Assembly: GCA_021734345.1 (NCBI GenBank)
Contig: JAIPJC010000023.1
Location: 1 to 32,493, forward strand
Reading direction: 5' to 3'
Length of the DNA: 32,493 bases
Origin: Kiritimatiellales bacterium
Lineage (GTDB): Bacteria > Verrucomicrobiota > Kiritimatiellia > Kiritimatiellales > Pontiellaceae
This document shows positions 22,606 through 31,074 of the stretch, in pieces; within the stretch, counting starts at the first letter, position 1, and each line of letters begins with the position of its first letter. The translations under genes were made by a program, and so were the position numbers. A model generated the notes under the pieces. It saw only the letters and a list, made by a program, of their open reading frames with translations. It ran no database searches and was not told the DNA's origin.

Positions 22606-25290
22606 ATGAACAGACATCATATACGGGCGGTTTTATTTGATTTCAACGGGGTGGTGACGGCTGGCGGAGAGGTTTTCCCAGACGTTGTACCGTTACTGCA
22701 TAAACTGAAAGCTGAAGGCTCCCGGCTGGCGGTCTATTCGGAGGACAACACGGCCGAGGCGACGCTTAATGCGTTAAAGCTCGCCGCCTATTTTGATGCG
22801 ATTATTGCGGGGAGCGACAAGCTCGACTCCGAACTTTTCACCAATGGAGCAGAGGCCGTCGGCGTCCATCCGTTCCACTGCCTTGTCTTTGCCGCGACCT
22901 CCATCGGTGTTGAGGCTGCGCGGTTGGCGGGCATGAAATGCGTTGGGCTCGGCGATGCCGCAACGTTGTCGGAGGCACCGTCGGTCATCGTCGAGTACAG
23001 CGAGATCGATGTGGAAGCACTGCTGGATTCCGCCCGTCCATTCCGACCGGAGCCGCACGGCTGGAATTTGGTGGAAAGCGAATTCCGCTCGAGTCGCTCG
23101 CTCTACTGGGAATCCATGCTGGCCGTCACCAACGGCGTGCTCGGCGTGCGCGGAAATCTTGAGGAAGAGAACGAGGGCGTCGAGTCGTATCCGGCAACGC
23201 TGATGAACGGCGTGATCGGCTTCTTTCCCTATTTCTACATGTGGAAGTTTTCCGGCTTCCCGGAGCGCGGCCACTGCGTACTCAACGCCTGCGAATGGAC
23301 AAAGGTTCAGCTGGAGGTGGACGGCGAGCGGTTTCACATCAGCCATCCCGGCCTGAAAAAACACCGCCGCTGGCTCGATATGAAGACGGGCGTGATGCAC
23401 CGCGAGTTTGTATGGGAAACATCCAGCGGAGTAGAGGTAACAGTTCGCTCCCGCCGCATGGCGAGCATGGTGCGGCGCCATCTGGCCGCGCTGGAATATT
23501 CCGTCGAAGTTTCCAAACCTTGCAACGTCCGCCTGCAAACCGCGACGGACTGTTCCCCGAAGAGCCGCCATTTTGGCAAGGAAGGTTTTTCTTTCGGCGG
23601 ATGGCAGACGCGCAACGGAGTTCTTTGTGCGCGGCAGACCGCCGTCTCCGGCGGGCAGCAGGTCGCCTCCGGCTTCCGCGTTCTCTTTTCGGAAGGCAAC
23701 AGCGAGCCGCAACGGGACGGAGCCGTCAGCGTTTCTTCGATCAATGTTGCGGCGGTGCCGGGCAAGCCGGTCACGCTCGAAAAGACCGCCGTCTTCTACA
23801 GCGATCTGGAGACCGACGCCGGCACCCTGGACGCGGCGGTTGACCGCGAGCTGGCCGAGGCTCCCGCGCCCGGCGGTCTCGTTGAAGAGCAATCCAAATT
23901 CTGGAAAGACTATTGGAACATCGCCGACGTGCAAATCGACGGCGATGCGATGGATCAGCTGGGTGTCCGGCTGAGCCTGTTTCACAACCGGCAGAGCAAT
24001 CCGGAAGACGGGTTCCGCAGTATCAGCGCCAACGGCCTGACCGGCGACAACTATGCCGGCCACGTTTTTTGGGATACGGAAATGTATATCGCCATGCCGT
24101 TCCTCTATTCGGAACCGGCAACTGCGCGCGGCCTGCTGGAATATCGCTACCGCATTCTGGACAAAGCGCGGGAACGCGCCCGTCAGCTCGGACGCAAAGG
24201 GGCGGAATATTCGTGGAACTCCGTCAATGGAGAAGAGTGCGGGCACGTCTTTGAAGCGGCCACCGGACAGCACCATTTGCAGAGCGACATCGCCTGGGCG
24301 GTGGATCGCTATGTCGATGCCAGCGGCGACCGGGAGTTTTTGTACACGATGGGTGCCGAGATCGTTTTTGAAACCGCGCGATTCCTGCGCGACCGCGGCG
24401 CGTTCAGCGACTACAAGGGCGGCTTCGTGCTCAACGCCGTCTGCGGGCCGAACGAATACGGCTGCGGCGTCGACAACAACGCCTACACCAATTACATGAT
24501 GCAGTGGCATTTTGAAACCGCCGCCCGCTTCTTTGAGGAAATGAAAAAGGAAGCGCCGGGAATCCTCTCCGCTCTCTGCGAACGCATCGGCCTGACGGAA
24601 GAAGAAGCGGCGGATTGGAAAAAAACTGCGGCGTGCGTCTATCTGCCGTGGGATGAAAAACTTGGCATTGTTCCGCAGGACGACGCTTTTCTCGGACACG
24701 ATCCGGTAGACATGTCGAAAATCCCGTTGCACACCGATATTCGCACGTTGGTCCATCCGCTCGATCTCTGGCGCATGCAGCTCATTAAACAGGCCGACAC
24801 GGTGCTGCTGATGTATCTGCACCGCGACAAGTTCGACGACGAAACCGTGCGCCGCTGCTATGAATATTACGAGCCAAAGACCAACCACGGTTCGTCGCTC
24901 TCCGCCTGTATGCACGCCATTGTCGCGGCGGACATCGGACTGCTGGACGATGCCTACCACTTCTTCCGCGAAAGTTCGCAGATGGATATCAACGACCTCA
25001 AGAGCAACACCGGCGGCGGCGTTCATTCCGCCTGCCTCGGCGGAACCTGGATGGCGGTGGTCAACGGATTCGGCGGCATGCGCGACGAAAAACACACGCT
25101 CAAATTCCGCCCGCAACTTCCGGAGAAATGGACACGCCTTTCATTCCAGCTGGTCTGGCACGGCACGCGCATCGGTGTGGAAATGAAACAAGATGCCGTG
25201 ACCTATCGCCATCTCGGCGGCCCGGTGGTAACCTTCGGACATTGTGGCCAGACCGTTCAATTGGATGAGGGTGATGAAAAGCAAATTTGA
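22606..25290 (+). CDS. GH65 glycoside phosphorylase with N-terminal degenerate HAD (beta-PGM-like) domain
   Basis: An 894-residue fusion. Residues 1-145 form a short HAD domain without the cap. D12 is present in FDFNGVV, S45 in VYSEDN and K72 in KLDSELF, but the second motif I Asp is N14 and the motif IV acids are replaced (FAAT, 95-98, where the intact enzyme at 18555 has FEDA). Residues about 150-890 are a complete GH65 inverting phosphorylase, with the general acid E617 in VCGPNEYGCGVDNNAYTNYM, KQADTVLLMYLH, and the phosphate-site region TNHGSSLSACMHAIVA. GH65 enzymes cleave alpha-glucosides with phosphate to beta-glucose 1-phosphate. With rhamnosidases nearby, an alpha-glucosyl-rhamnose substrate is plausible. 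No signal peptide, so cytoplasmic. The symporter gene overlaps its end. Confidence 0.88.
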   Translation: MNRHHIRAVLFDFNGVVTAGGEVFPDVVPLLHKLKAEGSRLAVYSEDNTAEATLNALKLAAYFDAIIAGSDKLDSELFTNGAEAVGVHPFHCLVFAATSIGVEAARLAGMKCVGLGDAATLSEAPSVIVEYSEIDVEALLDSARPFRPEPHGWNLVESEFRSSRSLYWESMLAVTNGVLGVRGNLEEENEGVESYPATLMNGVIGFFPYFYMWKFSGFPERGHCVLNACEWTKVQLEVDGERFHISHPGLKKHRRWLDMKTGVMHREFVWETSSGVEVTVRSRRMASMVRRHLAALEYSVEVSKPCNVRLQTATDCSPKSRHFGKEGFSFGGWQTRNGVLCARQTAVSGGQQVASGFRVLFSEGNSEPQRDGAVSVSSINVAAVPGKPVTLEKTAVFYSDLETDAGTLDAAVDRELAEAPAPGGLVEEQSKFWKDYWNIADVQIDGDAMDQLGVRLSLFHNRQSNPEDGFRSISANGLTGDNYAGHVFWDTEMYIAMPFLYSEPATARGLLEYRYRILDKARERARQLGRKGAEYSWNSVNGEECGHVFEAATGQHHLQSDIAWAVDRYVDASGDREFLYTMGAEIVFETARFLRDRGAFSDYKGGFVLNAVCGPNEYGCGVDNNAYTNYMMQWHFETAARFFEEMKKEAPGILSALCERIGLTEEEAADWKKTAACVYLPWDEKLGIVPQDDAFLGHDPVDMSKIPLHTDIRTLVHPLDLWRMQLIKQADTVLLMYLHRDKFDDETVRRCYEYYEPKTNHGSSLSACMHAIVAADIGLLDDAYHFFRESSQMDINDLKSNTGGGVHSACLGGTWMAVVNGFGGMRDEKHTLKFRPQLPEKWTRLSFQLVWHGTRIGVEMKQDAVTYRHLGGPVVTFGHCGQTVQLDEGDEKQI

Positions 25291-26686
25291 CGCACAGCAT
25301 ATCCCGCTGCTGAACAAACTCGGGTACGGCTGCGGCGCCATGGCGGACAACCTGATCATGTGCGCTTTTGCCTCAATGGTTTTGCCGGTCTACAACATTG
25401 TGCTCCACATCGATCCGGTCATCCTCGGATGGGCGATGGCGATCCCCCGCATCTTCGATGCCATCACCGATCCGATCATGGGAAACATTTCCGACAACAC
25501 CCGCACCCGCTGGGGCCGGCGCCGTCCGTACATTCTCGCCGGAGCGGTGGCTTGCGCAATCATCCTTCCTTTTCTGTGGCTGTCGCCATTCAAGAGCGAC
25601 TGGGGCGTATTCGGCTGGCTGGCTGTTCTCGGCACGCTCTATTTCACTGCCTACACCGTTTTTATCATTCCCTATCAGGCGCTTGGTTTTGAAATGACCA
25701 CCGATTACGACGAACGCACCCGTCTGCTGGCGTGGCCGAACTATGTCGGCATGACGACATCCTTTCTGCTGCCGTGGCTGCCACGGATGATTGAGTACAA
25801 GGGATTCGACGGGCCGGTCAACGGTGCGTTTTGGGTCAGCATCGGGGTCGGGCTCATCGTGCTCTTTGGCGGTTCGATGCCGGCGATCTTCGGCCGCGAA
25901 ATTGCGCGGGCGGAAGAGCAGGTCAAAACCCATTTTCTGGATGCGATCAAGCAGGCGGTTCAGAACCGGGCGTTCTTGATCGTGGCGGCATCTAATGTGA
26001 TCGTGCTGACCGGGTTGGCCGCGTTTGTCAACCTGAGCTTGTACGTGAACATTTACATCATCTACGGCGGACTGGCGCCGGATGCGGCGCGCGCGGCGGG
26101 GCTGGCGATGGTTGGCATCGGCGGCACGCTCTATGCCTTGATTTCGTATGTCAGCGTCATGATCGCCGTCTGGCTGAGCACCCGGATTGGTAAAAAAGCG
26201 ACCGCGCAGATTCTGCTCGGCGTAACCGCGATCGGCGTCGGTAGCCTATGGTTCACCCTGCGTCCGGAGCTTCCGTATCTGCAACTCGTCTCCACGTTCA
26301 TCATCGGCCTTGGCTTGCAGGGAACCTGGATGACGTTCTTTACGATGATCGGCGATGTCTGCGAAGAGGATGAGTTGAAAACCGGGCTGCGGCGCGAAGG
26401 AATTTTCAGCTCCATCGGCGGCTTTTCCCGCAAAATGTCGGTGGCGGTGGCCGCCGTGCTGGGCGGTGTTACGCTCAAATGGGTCGGCTTTGATGCCGCC
26501 GTCGCGGAGACAGCGGGCCTGACCGATGCGGTTAGCCTGAATCTGAAGATCGCTTATGTTGCGGGGCAGGCCGCGGTGGTTGTCGGCGGGCTGGTTTTAA
26601 TCTGGTTTTATCCCATCACGCGCAAACGTGCCATGGAAACCCAGCGGTTGCTCAAGGAGCGTCGCGGCGTACTTTTAAATGACTAA
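25274..26686 (+). CDS. GPH-family sugar:cation symporter 3
   Basis: A 470-residue MelB-like symporter, a close paralogue of symporter 2: long stretches such as DAITDPIMGNISDNTRTRWGRRRP, IIPYQALGFEMTTDYDERTRLL and EEDELKTGLRREG are the same in both. It differs most in the outer loops and near 265-285 of its own sequence, where IIYGGLAPDAARAAG is a short insertion compared with symporter 2. The ATG at 25274 is chosen because GAGGGTGATG forms a near-ideal ribosome-binding site; ATG 25265 is also in frame. It overlaps the GH65 stop by 17 bases, so phosphorylase and importer are translationally linked. Confidence 0.92.
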   Translation: MKSKFDAQHIPLLNKLGYGCGAMADNLIMCAFASMVLPVYNIVLHIDPVILGWAMAIPRIFDAITDPIMGNISDNTRTRWGRRRPYILAGAVACAIILPFLWLSPFKSDWGVFGWLAVLGTLYFTAYTVFIIPYQALGFEMTTDYDERTRLLAWPNYVGMTTSFLLPWLPRMIEYKGFDGPVNGAFWVSIGVGLIVLFGGSMPAIFGREIARAEEQVKTHFLDAIKQAVQNRAFLIVAASNVIVLTGLAAFVNLSLYVNIYIIYGGLAPDAARAAGLAMVGIGGTLYALISYVSVMIAVWLSTRIGKKATAQILLGVTAIGVGSLWFTLRPELPYLQLVSTFIIGLGLQGTWMTFFTMIGDVCEEDELKTGLRREGIFSSIGGFSRKMSVAVAAVLGGVTLKWVGFDAAVAETAGLTDAVSLNLKIAYVAGQAAVVVGGLVLIWFYPITRKRAMETQRLLKERRGVLLND

Positions 26687-26700
26687 GGAGAGACAGGAAC

Positions 26701-29037
26701 ATGCCCGCAGTTAATCAACTTGCAGTGATGGTTATGAGTCTGGCGGCATTGGACCAGCCGGACTCCCATCTGCTTCTACACGGAACGTTCGACCTGCCGG
26801 CGGATGCCGAAATTCGGTGCGATCTATACAGCACCGCCTGGTTCAATGCGTTCATGGATGGCAAATGGTGGATGGATGGCCCGGCGCGTTTTTCGCCGTC
26901 GCAAAAGGAATATATTCAGGCCGGTAAAAAACTGTCCGCCGGGAAACATACGCTGGCACTCCAGTTGAAAACCAACGGAGTGGATACACGGATTGCAAAA
27001 CATCAACCGCCACGTTTTTTTGCACAGCTCTTTTCCGGCGAACAGGAGATTCCGGTCGATTGGAAAGTCTGCCGTTCCGATGCGTATGAATCACAGAAGG
27101 CGCGTTTGACCGGAGTCCTTGGATGGATCGAATGGTGCGACACCCGCAAGCTGCCGACCGCCTGGCCGTTGGAAGCCGGAACGAATCAGCAATGGAGTAC
27201 GCCCATCTTCCAGCAGGAAGACAAAAGTACCTTTACCCTGATTGATGTTCCGCCGGTGGCGCGTGTCCGGCATGGACTGGAGCCGATGGAGCAGGGCCGG
27301 TTGATCATGGCGCGCGGCGAGGCCTTCACCAAAGAGGCGGGCTGGAACTTTTTCATGCGCAACCTTTCCCCGGTTCGCCAGCATGATCAGGGCGTCTGGC
27401 GACGCTATGATCTCGGCCGTGTACGGCTGGCCTATCCGCGCTTCACGCTGGATGTTCCCGCCGGAACGGTCGTCGAGTTTGGCTACAGTGAATATCTGGA
27501 TCACGGACGGGTTTGTCCGGTCGTTTCGCAGTCCGGCTGTCCGACCTGTTTTCTGGATCATTATGTGGCGCGCGGCGGCATGCAAACCTTCCAACCTTCG
27601 GAACCGCGCGGCATGCGCTTCCTAGAGGTGCATGTGATCGGCGATCCAGAGAGGATTCGGTTTGTGGATGAGGCGGTTGATGAGCGGACGTACTACACGG
27701 AAAAACCGCAGGGAAGTTTTGCATGTGACGACAAACTGCTCAACCGGATCTGGTCGGTCGGCGTCGAGACCATGCGCTGCTGCTACGAGGATTCCCCGAC
27801 CGACACGCCCGGCCGTGAGCGCGGGCAGTGGCTGGGCGATGTCACTGCGGCGGGAATCGATGTGACGGCGGTCTCCTACAGCGACCTCGCGCCGATCCGG
27901 CGGATGCTCGTCCAGGCCGCGCAATGCCCGGAGCCCGACGGCACGATTTTCGGCATGGTGCCCGGCATGGGCATGATGATTCCGGCGTTTGCGTTGCAGT
28001 GGGTTAGCACGACCGCGCACTACTACGAACTGACCGGCGACCGTGCGCTGCTGGAAGAGTTGTTCGAGGCCGCGCTCACCAACATGGCGGCCATGAAGTC
28101 CTACAGCGAAGACGGCCTGCTTAAAAAGGTTCGCGATGTCTGGAACTTTATCGACTGGGGCTATCAGACGCCCAGCAGTCCGTTCCCGGGGATTGACCCC
28201 GCCTTCCGGGCAACGTTGAAAGAAGATTTGGCTTTGAGCCTCAATTGGTACCGCGCCCTGCAGGATTTGCTGCGCTGGGCGGATTGGATCGGGGCAGGCG
28301 ACCGGGTTGACCCATTCCGCGCGGCCTTTGCGGAGAGCGATGCGGCCCTCCGTCGGTCGTTGCCGACGCAGAACCTCGACAAACCGGAAACGTGGTATGC
28401 CTACGGGTTCCACGCGACGGTGTTGAGCCTGCTTTACGGTTTGATGGATGACAGCCAGACCGCGTCCGCCGTCACCTTCATTGAAAATCATATTGAATCC
28501 TGTTTCCCGAACGATCTGAACGCGCCGATCCTGTATTGCGAAAACATCATGGAGCGGCAGGTCTTCACGCCGTACTTTGCGCACTACATCTTCGATGCGC
28601 TGATCCAGCACGGCGAAATGGACTTTGTGCAGCGGCAGTACCGCTCCTGCTGGGGGTGGTGCCTCGAACAAGGACTGACCACGTGGCCGGAGGTTTTCGA
28701 TCTGCGCTGGAGCCACTCGCACCAGTATTCCGCCTGTCCGACCTGGCAGCTTTCCCGCTACGCTCTCGGCCTGCATCCATGTTTCGACAAGGGAAAGGAC
28801 CACTACCGTTTCGATCTGCGCCCCGGATCGTTGCACCAGGCCCGTGGCACGCTGCCGGTTTGCGGCAGCAACGAATTGCCGATCGAGGTGGAGTGGAAGC
28901 GGAGTGGTGATTGCATGCGTGTAAAAATCACGACGACCCATCCGATTTATCTGCATCGCGAAGGGATGGATGTTCTGTTGATAGAAGGAAGAACCGAATT
29001 CGACGTGCCCGCAGAACCCATGACGAAAGCATTGTAG
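26701..29037 (+). CDS. Second GH78-like alpha-L-rhamnosidase
   Basis: A 778-residue protein of the rhamnosidase six-hairpin type, without a signal peptide. An N-terminal beta domain (about 20-150) is followed by a linking beta domain and an (alpha/alpha)6 barrel (about 330-690). The barrel holds D364-S-P-T-D368-T-P-G-R-E-R-G-Q-W-L-G-D380, the family's acidic signature in a form close to canonical GH78 (DxPxRxxxxWLGD). It differs from the first GH78 at 3205 in sequence and domain layout, so the two probably split substrates by linkage or neighbour sugar. It follows symporter 3 by 14 bases with AAGGAG upstream and so is part of the GH65 operon. Identity as rhamnosidase is likely but not proven by sequence. 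Confidence 0.78.
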   Translation: MPAVNQLAVMVMSLAALDQPDSHLLLHGTFDLPADAEIRCDLYSTAWFNAFMDGKWWMDGPARFSPSQKEYIQAGKKLSAGKHTLALQLKTNGVDTRIAKHQPPRFFAQLFSGEQEIPVDWKVCRSDAYESQKARLTGVLGWIEWCDTRKLPTAWPLEAGTNQQWSTPIFQQEDKSTFTLIDVPPVARVRHGLEPMEQGRLIMARGEAFTKEAGWNFFMRNLSPVRQHDQGVWRRYDLGRVRLAYPRFTLDVPAGTVVEFGYSEYLDHGRVCPVVSQSGCPTCFLDHYVARGGMQTFQPSEPRGMRFLEVHVIGDPERIRFVDEAVDERTYYTEKPQGSFACDDKLLNRIWSVGVETMRCCYEDSPTDTPGRERGQWLGDVTAAGIDVTAVSYSDLAPIRRMLVQAAQCPEPDGTIFGMVPGMGMMIPAFALQWVSTTAHYYELTGDRALLEELFEAALTNMAAMKSYSEDGLLKKVRDVWNFIDWGYQTPSSPFPGIDPAFRATLKEDLALSLNWYRALQDLLRWADWIGAGDRVDPFRAAFAESDAALRRSLPTQNLDKPETWYAYGFHATVLSLLYGLMDDSQTASAVTFIENHIESCFPNDLNAPILYCENIMERQVFTPYFAHYIFDALIQHGEMDFVQRQYRSCWGWCLEQGLTTWPEVFDLRWSHSHQYSACPTWQLSRYALGLHPCFDKGKDHYRFDLRPGSLHQARGTLPVCGSNELPIEVEWKRSGDCMRVKITTTHPIYLHREGMDVLLIEGRTEFDVPAEPMTKAL

Positions 29038-29062
29038 GTATGGGGAGTTGCTCTGGGGATAC

Positions 29063-29962
29063 CTACGTTATCTTACGGTCGGAGCCGTTTAATTTGCGGA
29101 AATCGCGCGGGCTGGTTCCGGTGGTTTTGCGGAAGCAGGAGGCAAAGTACTGGCTGCTGCTGAATCCGAGATCGAAGGCGATATCCGTGATGGGGGCGTC
29201 GCTTTCCATTAGTTGGAGTTTTGCCGCCTGAATGCGCAAGAGGGTCTGGTATTCACCGGGACTGTAGCCGGTTTCTTTTTTGAACTGTTCGCGGAAGTAG
29301 CTCGGTTTAAGGCCGGCGGTTGCAGCCATCTGTCCGATGGTCATGGCCGCGTGGCCGTCGGCATGCAGCCGGTTGATGGCCTTCTGGATGCGGGGTGAAC
29401 AGGCGGAACGCTTTGCTCCGGGTTTCGAGGTGGCCGACTTCGCAACGTCACAGAGGATGGTTTGTATGGTTGATTGGATGATGGTTTCCGAAAAGGGACA
29501 GGGGGAGGAAAAGGCATTAAGCAGCCGGTCGAAGTGTTCGCCGATGCCCGCCGGGGCCTTGAACGTCCGGCTCGGAACGGCGCGCAGTGCATCGTCGAGT
29601 TGCCGGGTCTGCCGGGCGGAGAGTCCAAAGCTGCCTTTTTTTCCTGAAAGCCGAAAGATCATCCAATACAGCTCGCAAGGATGCATGGCCTGGCCTTCCC
29701 CGCCGTGCAGTTCGTCTGGCCAGGTCAGGAAGATTTCGCCGGGCTGGACACGGAAGAGTTCCGTGCCGACTTGCCAGAAGGTCGATCCGCCACGCAGGAA
29801 ACAAATTTCATAGGCGCCTTGGTGCCGGTGCGGAAAAAGGGTTTTGGGTTGGGCGACGGCGTAGCGGCACCACCCGACGGTTCCAAAGTCTGGAAAACGC
29901 CGGTCTGAAAATTCGGGGATTAACAGGTCGATCCGCTGTGGTTCTGTAATAGCTTTATTCAT
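29063..29962 (-). CDS. AraC-family transcriptional regulator 2
   Basis: A 299-residue regulator. The N-terminal cupin is marked by FPHRHQGAYEICFLRGGSTFWQVG (about 43-66) and VQPGEIFLTWPDELHGGEG. The C-terminal AraC double HTH (about 195-295) includes TIGQMAATAGLKPSYFREQFKKETG and ITDIAFDLGFSSSQYFASCFRKTTG. It is convergent with the second GH78-like gene (25 bases between stops) and divergent from the desaturase gene, so it likely controls the desaturase/sulfatase unit. No clear Shine-Dalgarno precedes the ATG. Confidence 0.9.
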   Translation of the reverse strand: MNKAITEPQRIDLLIPEFSDRRFPDFGTVGWCRYAVAQPKTLFPHRHQGAYEICFLRGGSTFWQVGTELFRVQPGEIFLTWPDELHGGEGQAMHPCELYWMIFRLSGKKGSFGLSARQTRQLDDALRAVPSRTFKAPAGIGEHFDRLLNAFSSPCPFSETIIQSTIQTILCDVAKSATSKPGAKRSACSPRIQKAINRLHADGHAAMTIGQMAATAGLKPSYFREQFKKETGYSPGEYQTLLRIQAAKLQLMESDAPITDIAFDLGFSSSQYFASCFRKTTGTSPRDFRKLNGSDRKIT

Positions 29963-30055
29963 GGGGCTTCAAATGTTCGAATTTCGACGGTACAGGAAGT
30001 CGAACGACGCGCAAGCGTTTTTGCGTATACTGTCCGCAATTAATGGAGATTACCA
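29963..30055. promoter_or_regulatory. Divergent promoter region, AraC 2 / desaturase
   Basis: GTTCGA at 29975-29980 and TCGAAC at 30000-30005 form an inverted repeat (8 of 10 positions when extended), a possible operator. TATACT at 30026-30031 fits a -10 box for the desaturase, with a transcript start about 20 bases before its ATG. No convincing -35 box. GGAG at 30045-30048 is the ribosome-binding site. Confidence 0.4.
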
Positions 30056-31060
30056 ATGAGTATGGAAACAACGGCAGCCTGTCGGATCGAATGGTACCGG
30101 ACGCCGATCGAAAAGGAGCAGTTCAAGGCGCTGACGCAGCGGTCGGATGCAAAGGCCTTTTTGCAGGCCGGCTCATACCTGTTGGTGATTGTACTGACGG
30201 GTGCGTTGACGTTTTGGGTTAAGCGGAACTTGGGTTGGCCATGGCTGGTTCCAGCCTTGTTCATCCACGGAACCGTTTATGCCTTCCTGATCAATGCGGT
30301 GCATGAGCTATCGCATGGAACGGTGTTCCGCACCAAATGGCTCAACAGCCTCTTCCTGCATATCTTCGCTTTTCTGGGCCTGAACAACCACGTCTTCTTC
30401 CGGGCCAGCCACATGCAGCATCACCAGCATACGCTGTACTTTCCGCAGGACTCGGAAGTGGTGCTACCCATCAAGCTGACCCTTAAAGGTTTTTTTCAAA
30501 CTGCGCTTGTGAACTGGCCGCGGATGAAGTGGCAGATGGGCCAGTTGCTACGGTTCGCCTTTTCGCGTTTCAAGGGGGATTGGGAATGCGTGTTGATGCA
30601 GGATGACAAGGTGCGCATTGCGGTCGTTCGGTGGGCGCGCGCAATGTTGGTCGGCCATGTGGTGATCGCGGTGTTCTCCTTGGCGTATGGTGTGTGGCTC
30701 GTTCCTGTCCTGGTTACACTCGCACCATTCTATGGCGAAGGATTGAACTACCTGCTCAACAACACCCAGCATGTCGGACTTTGCGGCGACGTCGCCGACT
30801 TCCGCCTTTGCTGTCGGACGATTCAAGTGAATCCGCTATTCCGGTTTCTGTATTGGAACATGAACTGGCACACGGAACACCACATGTATGCGGCGGTTCC
30901 CTGCTATAATCTCGGCAAGCTGCACCGAGCCATCGGGCACGACCTGCCGCCTGCGCCGAAAGGGCTGGTTGAAACCTGGCGCCAGATATCCAGCATACTC
31001 CATTCCCAGAAAGCCGATCCTTCATACCAGTTTGTTTCCACTCTTCCCGAACCCGGTTAA
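30056..31060 (+). CDS. Membrane fatty-acid desaturase-like di-iron enzyme
   Basis: A 334-residue integral membrane protein with the three histidine boxes of the membrane desaturase/hydroxylase superfamily: H83ELSH87, H119MQHH123 (with H125), and H272TEHH276, plus H239 in NNTQHVG. Hydrophobic segments lie at about 36-56, 63-83, 97-115 and 197-225. Members use a di-iron centre and O2 to desaturate or hydroxylate lipids, carotenoids or other small molecules. It is only 14 bases upstream of a sulfatase, so the two are co-transcribed. The substrate is unclear: a lipid role is standard, but the location beside sulfatases in a sugar locus leaves other oxygenations open. Confidence 0.83.
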   Translation: MSMETTAACRIEWYRTPIEKEQFKALTQRSDAKAFLQAGSYLLVIVLTGALTFWVKRNLGWPWLVPALFIHGTVYAFLINAVHELSHGTVFRTKWLNSLFLHIFAFLGLNNHVFFRASHMQHHQHTLYFPQDSEVVLPIKLTLKGFFQTALVNWPRMKWQMGQLLRFAFSRFKGDWECVLMQDDKVRIAVVRWARAMLVGHVVIAVFSLAYGVWLVPVLVTLAPFYGEGLNYLLNNTQHVGLCGDVADFRLCCRTIQVNPLFRFLYWNMNWHTEHHMYAAVPCYNLGKLHRAIGHDLPPAPKGLVETWRQISSILHSQKADPSYQFVSTLPEPG

Positions 31061-31074
31061 CAAAGGAGTTGATC

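Noticed and set aside
22606-23040. The N-terminal HAD region of the GH65 gene as a separate frameshifted gene
   Set aside because: It is in one continuous frame with the GH65 domain, with no stop or internal ribosome-binding site at the junction.
22774-25116. A 780-codon open frame on the minus strand inside the GH65 gene
   Set aside because: It lies fully antisense to a gene with clear GH65 motifs, has low-complexity composition typical of a GC-rich shadow frame, and shows no recognisable domain.
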